From an uncultured Clostridia bacterium (GTDB taxonomy: Bacteria > Bacillota > Clostridia > TANB77 > CAG-465): 64,000 bases of DNA. Shown here piece after piece: positions 18,701-25,226 of the stretch. The translations under genes were made by a program, and so were the position numbers. The stretch is taken from contig CAKPOO010000001.1 in NCBI GenBank assembly GCA_934169925.1, positions 1 through 64,000 of the forward strand. Direction: 5' to 3'. Every line of letters starts with the position of its first letter. Position 1 is the first letter of the stretch. The notes below the pieces were generated by a model that saw nothing but the letters and a program-made list of their open reading frames with translations, was not told the DNA's origin and made no database searches.

Positions 18701-20050
18701 ACAATAGCTATATCAAAAAATATAGCTATAACATATGCAGATTTTTTCAAAAATCCTACTATAAGGATGCTAGGAGATATGTTATTAGAAAAATCTAAAT
18801 ATGTTTCAATCTCTGAAGGAATTGAAAAGCTTGATTATTCAAATATTAATAAAGTTTTGAAAAAAAATAAATATAATGGTGAAAAATTAATTTCTAAAGA
18901 TTTGGGAAATGTTTTACTTATAGGAGTTACAGGTTTTTTAGGTGCACATATTTTAGATGAATTTATGAAAAATGAAAAAGGAAAGATATATTGTGTTATA
19001 AGAAAAAAGGAAAACCTAGATATAGAAACTAGAATAAAAGATAGACTTAATTTCTTTTTTGGTAATAAGTATGATTCTGAATTTGGAAAGAGAATCTTTA
19101 TAATAGAGGGTGATTTAGAAAATAAAGATATTATAACTGACAAAAATTTACTTATAAAATTAAAAGAAGAGATTAGTACTGTTATAAATGCTGCAGCAAA
19201 TGTTAGACATTTTGGTAATGAAGAAAAATTTAGAAAAATTAATGTTACTGGTGTAGGAAATTTAGTAGACTTTTGTATTGAAAATAATAAAAAGTTAATT
19301 CATACATCAACACTTAGTGTATCAGGCAATATATTGGAAACTGGACAAGTTTTTCAAGATGATATTCCAAAAGGAACAATATATAATGAAAATAATCTAT
19401 ATATAGGACAAAATTTAGATAATATATATGCTTATACTAAATTTTTAGGTGAAAAAGTTGTACTAGATGCTATTTGTAACAAAGGTTTAGATGCTAAAAT
19501 TATGAGAATGGGAAATTTAACCGGTAGGGAATTTGATGGAAAATTTCAACCTAATGTTAGTGAAAATGCATTCGCAAATAGATTAAAAACTTTTATAGAA
19601 CTTGGTGTATTACCAGAAAATATATTAGATTTCTATTTAGAATTTACACCTATTGATTATGCTGCAAAATCTGTTATTTTGCTTTCAAAATTATGTAATG
19701 ATTATAATGTATTTCATTTATTCAATCATAAACATATTCAAATGGAAGAAGTAGATAGAATATTTAATTCAATGGGAATTAATTTAAAACATATTACAAA
19801 AAAAGAAATGACAGAGCTTATTGATAAATACAGCAATGATAAAAGGTATAGGGGGAAAATTCAAGGTATTATTCTTGATATAAACAAAAATAAAGAAGTA
19901 GAGTATAAATCTAATATTAAAGTATTATCTGATTTTACAATTGAAGTACTAAAAAAACTTGGATTTGATTGGCCTGAAGTAAAAGATGAATACATCAAAA
20001 AATATATAAATTATCTTTATGATATAAAGTTTTTAAGTAGAGAGGGTTAA
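15722..20050 (+). CDS. One-module non-ribosomal peptide synthetase, C-A-PCP-reductase
   Basis: 1442 residues, ATG after AAGAGGTGG. Domains in order: condensation (about 1-420, active-site HHLVCDAWS near 133); adenylation (about 424-950, with YTSGTTGKPKG near 594, FDASTFEYWG near 638, NVYGPTETT, YKTGDVSY and the catalytic Lys in NKNGKVDGKK near 925); carrier (FFEIGGDSI, Ser near 985); and an NAD(P)H thioester reductase (about 1060-1442, GVTGFLG, later YAYTKFLGEK as the Tyr/Lys pair). It should load one amino acid, join it to a donor acyl or aminoacyl group, and release an aldehyde or alcohol. Binding-pocket residues read by eye (D-A-F-F-L-G-V-T-F-K) suggest a branched hydrophobic amino acid; this is uncertain. 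No phosphopantetheinyl transferase or second module is in the window. Such reductase-ending NRPSs are known from gut Clostridia and give peptide aldehydes or pyrazinones. Confidence 0.93.
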   Translation: MDKMKLSFPQKNIWLVEKFNEGTNINSIVGTIEIKYGFDTKKCNEAINEVIKNNDALRLKFVEEFGNVFQILEDYEPYDAEFVDFSDSNDLDIASKKREIALIPLDIFNNETYKFYILKYTKDSGAILMKIHHLVCDAWSCSNIGTDIASFLENGECEKRVSYKEFLNSEDEYVNSEKYLKDKEFWNEYLDGIEETVSLKETKENIKNEAKRYSIKLSKEENDAINSFCKENRVSVFSLFLGALSTYIYRIKDKNDFVIGTPILNRSNFKEKQILGMFISTIPLRIKIEENQKFIDVVKNISSNTMNVFRHQKYPYSKILEDVRKNTNLKDNLYNVILSYQNARAKLIDNDKYSTSWIFNEVLNDQLQIHVTDMDNTGNLLINYDYLKDVFENDEVEYIHTRLMAIIKNAIKDIDIDVENIDIMSDEEKNKIIYEFNNTTTNYPKDKTVIELFEEQVTKTPDNVALVFEDKAITYKELNEKANRFAHYLKEEKGLKENDVVGIMIDKSIDMICTIISCLKLRVAYIPIEINYPKDRVKTILEDCEAKFLILNDNLDNLEYDMIKFLDESKISNYSNENVSDIASNVNDTIYIMYTSGTTGKPKGVAINNINIVSLVKNTNYIDFMKSDRLSQTGSIMFDASTFEYWGALLNGLTLYLIKKEVMLNPIELSKYIRNNDITVMFITSALFNQLVEYDASMFKNVRVLLTGGEILSVKHMNKVLKNCPNTKLYNVYGPTETTTFATFYKINDIFDKNIPIGKPLANKMCYIIDNKNRLLPIYAEGELAIGGDGVAKGYIKREDLNSTKFIFNQFSKNGKIYKTGDVSYFDNLGNVNFVCRIDNQIKINGFRIELDEIKTKIINNDKIQDCYVFIKENDGEKSIGVAYTVNDNEKISEDELKKYLTKDFPYYMVPKYFIEFNKLPLNKNGKVDGKKVKEVLDKKSENIKEQVSKENYSGIYLDLYNLFSEVLNKKNISMDDNFFEIGGDSIIAIKLITIAISKNIAITYADFFKNPTIRMLGDMLLEKSKYVSISEGIEKLDYSNINKVLKKNKYNGEKLISKDLGNVLLIGVTGFLGAHILDEFMKNEKGKIYCVIRKKENLDIETRIKDRLNFFFGNKYDSEFGKRIFIIEGDLENKDIITDKNLLIKLKEEISTVINAAANVRHFGNEEKFRKINVTGVGNLVDFCIENNKKLIHTSTLSVSGNILETGQVFQDDIPKGTIYNENNLYIGQNLDNIYAYTKFLGEKVVLDAICNKGLDAKIMRMGNLTGREFDGKFQPNVSENAFANRLKTFIELGVLPENILDFYLEFTPIDYAAKSVILLSKLCNDYNVFHLFNHKHIQMEEVDRIFNSMGINLKHITKKEMTELIDKYSNDKRYRGKIQGIILDINKNKEVEYKSNIKVLSDFTIEVLKKLGFDWPEVKDEYIKKYINYLYDIKFLSREG

Positions 20051-20053
20051 CAT

Positions 20054-21853
20054 ATGATAAATTTTATAGTAAATAATACAACGTTATTTGTATTGTCAAT
20101 TTCACTTTTGCTTATTTTTGTTATTACATGCAGAACATATTTTATGAAAAATAAAAATAAGTTACATAAATATTTTATATTGTTAAATGTAACTTTGGCA
20201 ATTCATGTTTTAGGACTTATTTTACAAATTATTTTTAAAAATTCGAATATACCACCGATATATTTTGACTATATTACTTATTTAGGTGGAGCTTTTACGC
20301 CAATTGCATTTTTATTTATAGCTCTTGCTTATGCAGATAAACAAAATATAATAAATAAAATAAGTAAATTTATTTTTTGTATACCAATAGTTTTTCTTAT
20401 GTTTTTATGGACAAATGATTTTCACCATTTGTTCTATAAAACATATTCAATTAAGTTAAGCGAAACAGTATATGGTCCAATATTGATTGCCTATGCTATA
20501 TATTCTTATGGATTGTTTTTAACTTCCGTAGTTATACTTATAAAATCAACAGTAAAAAAGTCTGGTTTCTTTTCATTACAAATGTTACTTATTTTAATAG
20601 GTGTGTCTGTTCCTACTTTTGGAAATTTAATTGGATTTTTAAAAATTGTTGAATCAACAGTATATGCTATGCCAATACTTTTTATTGTAACGTCTGTTGC
20701 TTGCTCGGTTGCAATATTAAAACTTAATGCTTTTAACATTGTTCCTGTTGCATTTCGTACTGTAATGGATACTATGTCAGATGCTTATGTTGTTATTTCA
20801 AATGATGGAACAATAGCAGATAGTAATAAAACATTTAGAGAAAAATTTGGACCTGCTTTTGAAATAAAAGAAAAACAAAGTAATTTATTTGATGTTTTTG
20901 ATAAATCAAATTTAGTAGATTTAAAGCAATTAAAAAAACATATAAAAAATACTAGAAAAGAAGGTAAGATTATAACACAGGAGTATCATTTTCAAAACGA
21001 TGTTTTGGATAGATATTTTGAAGTAGACATTCATCCTATTTCTTCAAAGAGTGATAAAAACGATTATATTGCAACTTTATTGCTATTTAAGGATATAACA
21101 CAACACAAATTAGATATACAAGAAATAGAAGAAAAACAAGATATAATCGTAAAACAACAACAACTTGTTTCAATTGGTGAATTAGCAGGTGGTGTAGCTC
21201 ATGATATAAACACACCTATATCAGCAATTAAAACTGGAATTACTATGCTTAGTATGAAGCCTGATAGACCACAAGAAGAAAAAGATACTTTACAAAGAAT
21301 GGATAATTGTGCTGCAAAAATTATAAATATTGTTAATAGTATGAGAAATCAAATAAGAAATTTAGGGACTGATACAAAAATTAAATTTAAAATTTCTAGT
21401 GTAATAAATGATATAAAAGTAATAACATATCATGAACTTATGAAAAATCATACTGAAATTAATATAAATATTGAAGATGATGTAGAAATTGAAGGAGATC
21501 CAACAAAACTTGGTCAGGTACTTACAAACCTTATTGTAAATGCATCTCAAGCGTATGGAGAAAAAGAGGGTAAAATAGATATCATAGTTAGAAAAACTTT
21601 AAAACATGCTACAATAACTGTAATTGATTATGCAGGTGGTATGGATGAGAGTATAAAACCATATGTATTTAAAAATATTTTAACAACAAAAGGTATAGCT
21701 GGAACTGGTCTTGGACTTTATCTTGCCTATTCAGTAATTAAAGGTAACTTTAATGGTGAAATAGATTTTGATAGTAAAAAAGGTGAGGGAACAAGTTTCC
21801 ATATTAGAATACCTTTAGTTGAAAATGACGATGTAGAAAATAAAAATAATTAA
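20054..21853 (+). CDS. Membrane sensor histidine kinase (7TM, PAS, HisKA, HATPase)
   Basis: 599 residues. The ATG follows the NRPS stop by 3 bases, so expression is probably coupled. About seven hydrophobic helices fill residues 1-230, like the 7TM sensor module of histidine kinases (N-terminal 7TM type). A PAS-like domain follows (about 235-345), then the H-box GELAGGVAHDINTP (His near 383), the N-box LTNLIVNASQAYG, the G1 box DYAGGM and the G2 box GTGLGLYLAYS. All ATP-binding features look usable. No response regulator lies nearby. The ligand is unknown; sensing the NRPS product is a guess based on position. Confidence 0.9.
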   Translation: MINFIVNNTTLFVLSISLLLIFVITCRTYFMKNKNKLHKYFILLNVTLAIHVLGLILQIIFKNSNIPPIYFDYITYLGGAFTPIAFLFIALAYADKQNIINKISKFIFCIPIVFLMFLWTNDFHHLFYKTYSIKLSETVYGPILIAYAIYSYGLFLTSVVILIKSTVKKSGFFSLQMLLILIGVSVPTFGNLIGFLKIVESTVYAMPILFIVTSVACSVAILKLNAFNIVPVAFRTVMDTMSDAYVVISNDGTIADSNKTFREKFGPAFEIKEKQSNLFDVFDKSNLVDLKQLKKHIKNTRKEGKIITQEYHFQNDVLDRYFEVDIHPISSKSDKNDYIATLLLFKDITQHKLDIQEIEEKQDIIVKQQQLVSIGELAGGVAHDINTPISAIKTGITMLSMKPDRPQEEKDTLQRMDNCAAKIINIVNSMRNQIRNLGTDTKIKFKISSVINDIKVITYHELMKNHTEININIEDDVEIEGDPTKLGQVLTNLIVNASQAYGEKEGKIDIIVRKTLKHATITVIDYAGGMDESIKPYVFKNILTTKGIAGTGLGLYLAYSVIKGNFNGEIDFDSKKGEGTSFHIRIPLVENDDVENKNN

Positions 21854-21870
21854 AATGTAAATATAAAGTA

Positions 21871-21898
21871 AAAAAGATGTCTTTTGACATCTTTTTTT
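21871..21898. terminator. Bidirectional terminator between the kinase gene and nth
   Basis: AAAAAGATGTC (21871-21881) pairs with GACATCTTTTT (21886-21896), with A and T runs on both sides. It serves both converging genes. Confidence 0.88.
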
Positions 21899-22565
21899 AA
21901 TCATTTTTTTTACAAAGCGAAAATATAGGACAATTATTACAATCAGGTCTTCTTGCAATACATATTTTTCTACCGTGCCAAACAAATATATGATTTATTG
22001 TTGACCAATACTGTTTATCAACTTTTTTCATTAAATCTTGTTCAATTTCTGATTGTGTATTTTTATCAGTAAGTCCTATTTTTCTTGAAATTCTTGTTAC
22101 ATGTGTATCAACAGCTATACCTACAGTTTTTCCAAAACATTCTTGTAATATTATATTTGCTGACTTTCTTCCAATTCCAGGAAGTTTTGTTAAATCTTCC
22201 ATAGTGTTTGGAACTTTTAAATTAAAGTCATTTTTTAATAATATAGCTGTATTTTTTATTGATTTTGCTTTATTTTTATAAAAACCACAAGGCTTTATTA
22301 TATTTTCAATTTCATTTATATTAGCATTTGCAACATCTTCTATAGTTTTATATTTGTTAAAAAATATAGGAGTGATTAAATTAACTCTTGCATCAGTACA
22401 CTGAGCAGCAAGTATCAAAGCTACAACAAGTGAAAATGGAGTAGAGTAATCAAGTCCACATTTTGCATCTTGGTAGTAATCTTTTAATATTAATATTGCT
22501 TTTTTTGCATCTTTTTTTGTTATCTTTTTATAATTTTTATTCATATTTTTTAATTCTTCTTTCAA
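21897..22565 (-). CDS. nth: Endonuclease III
   Basis: 222 residues on the minus strand. Bifunctional DNA glycosylase/AP lyase for oxidised pyrimidines. The helix-hairpin-helix LPGIGRKSAN carries the catalytic Lys, the catalytic Asp is in VDTHVTRISRKIGL, and the C-terminal [4Fe-4S] loop is C-x6-C-x2-C-x5-C as in the family. The start is uncertain. A TTG at 22565 follows AGGTGAT; a GTG at 22574 is also in frame; an ATG at 22544 would lose 7 residues outside the conserved fold. Confidence 0.95.
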   Translation of the reverse strand: MKEELKNMNKNYKKITKKDAKKAILILKDYYQDAKCGLDYSTPFSLVVALILAAQCTDARVNLITPIFFNKYKTIEDVANANINEIENIIKPCGFYKNKAKSIKNTAILLKNDFNLKVPNTMEDLTKLPGIGRKSANIILQECFGKTVGIAVDTHVTRISRKIGLTDKNTQSEIEQDLMKKVDKQYWSTINHIFVWHGRKICIARRPDCNNCPIFSLCKKND

Positions 22566-22590
22566 ATATATCACCTAATCTAAAAAAATA

Positions 22591-22619
22591 TCATAAAATA
22601 CAATAAATATTGTATAATA
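22591..22619 (+). promoter_or_regulatory. Candidate SigE-type sporulation promoter for the spoVM-like unit
   Basis: TCATAAA (22591-22597), 14 bases, GTATAATA (22612-22619). Mother-cell SigE promoters have a CATA-like -35 and a shorter spacer than SigA. The same layout is found before spoIVA at 25170-25198. The -10 could also serve SigA, but no SigA -35 is seen. Confidence 0.5.
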
Positions 22620-22652
22620 TTTTATTTATTTTGTCAAAAAGGAGTAATGTTT

Positions 22653-22808
22653 ATGTTTATAGGAGCATTTAGGAAGACCTTAGGATTATTTATGATTGCA
22701 CTTGGGGCTGGAATTGGCCTTAGTGTTATACTTCCATTTTGGCTTTGGATGGCAATTATTGCAATTGCGCTTATAGCAATTGGATTCTTTTGGCTATTTT
22801 GGTGTTAG
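22653..22808 (+). CDS. Small hydrophobic protein, 51 residues, upstream of spoVM
   Basis: ATG with AAAGGAG 8 bases upstream; stop TAG at 22806-22808. Residues begin MFIGAFRKTLGLFMIALG and are followed by two closely packed hydrophobic segments ending FWLFWC. It is likely a two-helix membrane hairpin. The ribosome binding site of the next gene overlaps its stop codon, so the two are translated as a pair. I do not recognise the family. Sharing a SigE-like promoter with a spoVM candidate suggests a role in the mother cell or forespore membrane; this is inference. Confidence 0.7.
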   Translation: MFIGAFRKTLGLFMIALGAGIGLSVILPFWLWMAIIAIALIAIGFFWLFWC

Positions 22809-22818
22809 GAGGAAGAGT

Positions 22819-22887
22819 ATGAAGGTTGTAATTTATCAACCAGGCAAATTTATGAAAATGATTTTAAAGACTATATTTAAAATATAG
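22819..22887 (+). CDS. spoVM: Candidate SpoVM, 22-residue amphipathic spore-coat anchor
   Basis: A 22-codon gene with AGGAGG 6 bases before its ATG. It begins MKVVIYQPGKFMKMIL and continues KTIFKI. The layout matches SpoVM, whose B. subtilis form begins MKFYTIKLPKFLGG: an MK start, a Pro two residues before K-F, then an amphipathic basic helix. SpoVM inserts into the convex forespore membrane and holds SpoIVA there. Support from context: rpmB lies just downstream on the opposite strand, as in B. subtilis; spoIVA is 2.3 kb away; and the promoter looks SigE-like. It is shorter than the B. subtilis protein (26). It is easily missed by gene finders. Confidence 0.75.
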   Translation: MKVVIYQPGKFMKMILKTIFKI

Positions 22888-22888
22888 C

Positions 22889-22917
22889 TTTACATAATTT
22901 AAAATAGATGATATAAT
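22889..22917 (+). promoter_or_regulatory. SigA-type promoter
   Basis: TTTACA (22889-22894), 17-base spacer, TATAAT (22912-22917), directly after the spoVM-like stop. Confidence 0.8.
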
Positions 22918-22965
22918 GTGCCTGGTAAAATATTTATGTTATTAATAATTTAATAGGAGGTTTAT

Positions 22966-23187
22966 ATGATCGAAGTAGGAAAAAATATGAAGGTAACTTT
23001 TTTTTTAGATGAGAAAAAAGTTACTAAGGAAATGAAATTAAGAGAAAGAATTGATGATTACTCATTAACCAAAGATGAAAAAAGCAAAGGAAAGTTTTTG
23101 CTTGTATTTGAAAACTTGAGCAATGCTTTAAAAGAGCGGGTTATAATTTACGAGGATGAGATAGTAGAGTATAGCCTCTTAAGTTAA
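22966..23187 (+). CDS. Hypothetical 73-residue soluble protein
   Basis: ATG after AGGAGG. Charged, Lys/Glu-rich, no membrane helix or signal peptide: residues start MIEVGKNMKVTFFLDEKKV and end IIYEDEIVEYSLLS. Predicted small alpha/beta fold. It has its own promoter and shares a bidirectional terminator with rpmB. I recognise no family. It uses AAG and GTT codons more than the nearby housekeeping genes. Confidence 0.65.
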   Translation: MIEVGKNMKVTFFLDEKKVTKEMKLRERIDDYSLTKDEKSKGKFLLVFENLSNALKERVIIYEDEIVEYSLLS

Positions 23188-23210
23188 TTTTAAGCTTAAT
23201 TTCAGACAAT

Positions 23211-23241
23211 AAAAAAAGAAGCAATTTTTTGCTTCTTTTTT
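23211..23241. terminator. Bidirectional terminator between the orphan and rpmB
   Basis: AAAAAGAAGCAA pairs with TTGCTTCTTTTT around 23213-23239, flanked by A and T runs. Confidence 0.85.
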
Positions 23242-23429
23242 TATATAGCTCTTTGAACTTTACCACTTTTTAAACATCTAGTGCAAACGTTCATTTTTTT
23301 AGTTTCTCCATTAACGTTAGCTTTTACTGTTTGTACATTTGGTTTTACAGTTCTTGATGTTCTTCTATGAGAGTGAGATACTTGCATAGAAAATTTTACT
23401 TCTTTATCACATATTTCGCATTTTGCCAT
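23241..23429 (-). CDS. rpmB: Ribosomal protein bL28
   Basis: 62 residues, minus strand. The start MAKCEICDK follows AGGAGG with normal spacing; upstream in-frame codons overlap that site. Zinc-ribbon (C+) form: CEIC at the N-terminus and CTRC near the C-terminus. The core SHSHRRTSR and KPNVQTVK are typical. The spoVM-like gene lies just beyond on the plus strand. Confidence 0.96.
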   Translation of the reverse strand: MAKCEICDKEVKFSMQVSHSHRRTSRTVKPNVQTVKANVNGETKKMNVCTRCLKSGKVQRAI

Positions 23430-23472
23430 TTTGAAAGCCTCCTTTTTAATCAAACTAACTAATTACTTGTTT

Positions 23473-23501
23473 ATTTTAACATAAATTTTATTAATAATCA
23501 A
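23473..23501 (-). promoter_or_regulatory. Probable SigA promoter of rpmB
   Basis: On the minus strand TTGATT (23501-23496), 17 bases, TAAAAT (23478-23473). Confidence 0.6.
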
Positions 23502-23540
23502 GTCTAATTTTAATATTAATGTAAAAATCACGATTAAAAT

Positions 23541-23572
23541 AAAAAAATCGAAGAATTAAATCTTCGATTTTA
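23541..23572 (-). terminator. Terminator of pyk
   Basis: AAATCGAAGA (23545-23554) pairs with TCTTCGATTT (23561-23570); on the minus strand the stem is followed by T. Confidence 0.85.
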
Positions 23573-23586
23573 AATATTGTTAGAAA

Positions 23587-25020
23587 CTAAATTTTCATTA
23601 TTGTTCCTGTACTATTTTTAGCAATGTTAGCACCTAAAACAATTGTATCATTAGTTTTTAATAATTCTTTTTCTTTTAAAATTTCAATACCTTTTGAAAG
23701 TATTTCATCTTTAGAAGATCCTTCTACTAAGATAGAAGTAACATCTTGTTCTAATGCAAGTTGTCTGTATGCTTTTTCTGATGTTGTTATAGCATATATT
23801 GGGCAAGCTGGTCTTAAACTTGAAATAGTTGAAGCAGTTTTTCCATCATCTGTAACTACAACGATAGCATTTGCATTTGCAAACATAGCAGAACATGCAA
23901 CAGCAAAGTCTAATTTTTTATCTAAATCTTCTGAAGATTCGTTATTTTCACAATTTGCAGCTTTCATAAGATTTTGTTTTTTAAATCTTTTCCAGTAACA
24001 AATGTTTTGTTCTGCTGCAGAAACAATGTGTGCCATTGAAGTAACAGCATTAATAGGGTAGTCACCTTGTGCAGATTCACCAGATAACATTACAGCAGAT
24101 GTTCCATCATAAACTGCGTTTGCAACGTCAGATACTTCAGCTCTTGTTGGTCTTGGATTATGTTGCATTGATTCTAACATTTGAGTAGCAGTTATAACTG
24201 GTTTACCAGCAGCTACAGTTTTCTTAATCATCATTTTTTGAGCTGCAGGAACGTTTTCTTCAGGAATTTCAACACCTAAATCACCACGAGCAACCATAAC
24301 ACCGTCAGTAACTTTTAATATTTCATCAAAGTTATCTAAACCTTCTTGGTTTTCAATTTTAGAAATTATTTTGATTTTTTCTCCACCATTTTCAGCTAAG
24401 AAGTTTTTCATATCAATAACGTCTTGAGCTTTTCTTATAAATGAAGCTGCAACATAATCAAAATCATTTTCGCAAGCAAATTTTAAATCTGATTTATCTT
24501 TTTCAGTCATAGCAGCAAGTTTTAATTTTGCTCCAGGAACGTTAACACCACGTCTACCTTTTAATGTAGCTGAGTTTAAGAAAGTACATTTAATTTCAGT
24601 TCCATCAATTTCATCTATTAATAGATCAACTAAACCATCATCAATTAAAATGTGACCACCAACTTCAACATCATTTGGAAGACCTTCATAAGATACAGAA
24701 AGTAAATCTTTTGTACCTTCAACTTGTCTAGTAGTTAAAGTTATTTTATCTCCTTTTGTAAAGTCCATTTTTGTTTTTTGATCTGTTCCAAAAGAACCAG
24801 TTCTAATTTCAGGACCTTTTGTGTCAAGCATGAAAGCAACATTTGTACCAAGTTTTTCATTGATAGCTCTTAAAGTTTTTACTTTTGCTAAATGTTCTTC
24901 ATGATCACCATGTGAGAAGTTAAGTCTCATAACATTCATTCCTGCTTTTATAAGTGCTTCTAAAACTTCAGTAGTTTCACTTGCAGGACCAATAGTACAT
25001 ACTATTTTAGTTTTTTTCAT
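23587..25020 (-). CDS. pyk: Pyruvate kinase
   Basis: 477 residues, minus strand. Last step of glycolysis, phosphoenolpyruvate plus ADP to pyruvate plus ATP. Seen: MKKTKIVCTIGPAS start, NFSHGDHEEH, LDTKGPEIRTG, the active-site IISKIENQEGLDNFDEI segment and MVARGDLGVEIP, ATQMLESM, and the C-terminal allosteric domain. The extra PEP-utiliser domain found in Bacillus enzymes is absent. A GTG at 25032 directly abuts AAGGA, so the ATG at 25020 is preferred. Confidence 0.97.
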   Translation of the reverse strand: MKKTKIVCTIGPASETTEVLEALIKAGMNVMRLNFSHGDHEEHLAKVKTLRAINEKLGTNVAFMLDTKGPEIRTGSFGTDQKTKMDFTKGDKITLTTRQVEGTKDLLSVSYEGLPNDVEVGGHILIDDGLVDLLIDEIDGTEIKCTFLNSATLKGRRGVNVPGAKLKLAAMTEKDKSDLKFACENDFDYVAASFIRKAQDVIDMKNFLAENGGEKIKIISKIENQEGLDNFDEILKVTDGVMVARGDLGVEIPEENVPAAQKMMIKKTVAAGKPVITATQMLESMQHNPRPTRAEVSDVANAVYDGTSAVMLSGESAQGDYPINAVTSMAHIVSAAEQNICYWKRFKKQNLMKAANCENNESSEDLDKKLDFAVACSAMFANANAIVVVTDDGKTASTISSLRPACPIYAITTSEKAYRQLALEQDVTSILVEGSSKDEILSKGIEILKEKELLKTNDTIVLGANIAKNSTGTIMKI

Positions 25021-25092
25021 AATAAAATTCACTCCTTATATAAAATTTAAAAATACAATGTATATATGTATTTTTTGCATATTGCACTATTT

Positions 25093-25121
25093 AGTATACA
25101 TTCAAAAAAATAAAAAGTCAA
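25093..25121 (-). promoter_or_regulatory. SigA-type promoter of pyk
   Basis: On the minus strand TTGACT (25121-25116), 17 bases, TATACT (25098-25093). Confidence 0.82.
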
Positions 25122-25169
25122 TAAACTACAAAGAAAAATGTAAAAAAATGGTATCCACATATTTTTTAT

Positions 25170-25198
25170 GCATAAAAAAATAGGTCTTTAATATATTA
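25170..25198 (+). promoter_or_regulatory. Candidate SigE-type promoter of spoIVA
   Basis: GCATAAA (25170-25176), 14 bases, ATATATTA (25191-25198), 29 bases before the start. No SigA -35/-10 pair is visible. spoIVA is a SigE gene in B. subtilis. Same spacing and -35 core as before the spoVM-like unit. Confidence 0.5.
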
Positions 25199-25226
25199 TA
25201 GTAAAGTTATGTGTTGGAGGTAAATA

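Noticed and set aside
15722..20050. Multi-module NRPS or a thioesterase ending
   Set aside because: Only one C, A and PCP set is present, and the last domain has GxxGxxG and a Tyr-x3-Lys pair of a reductase.
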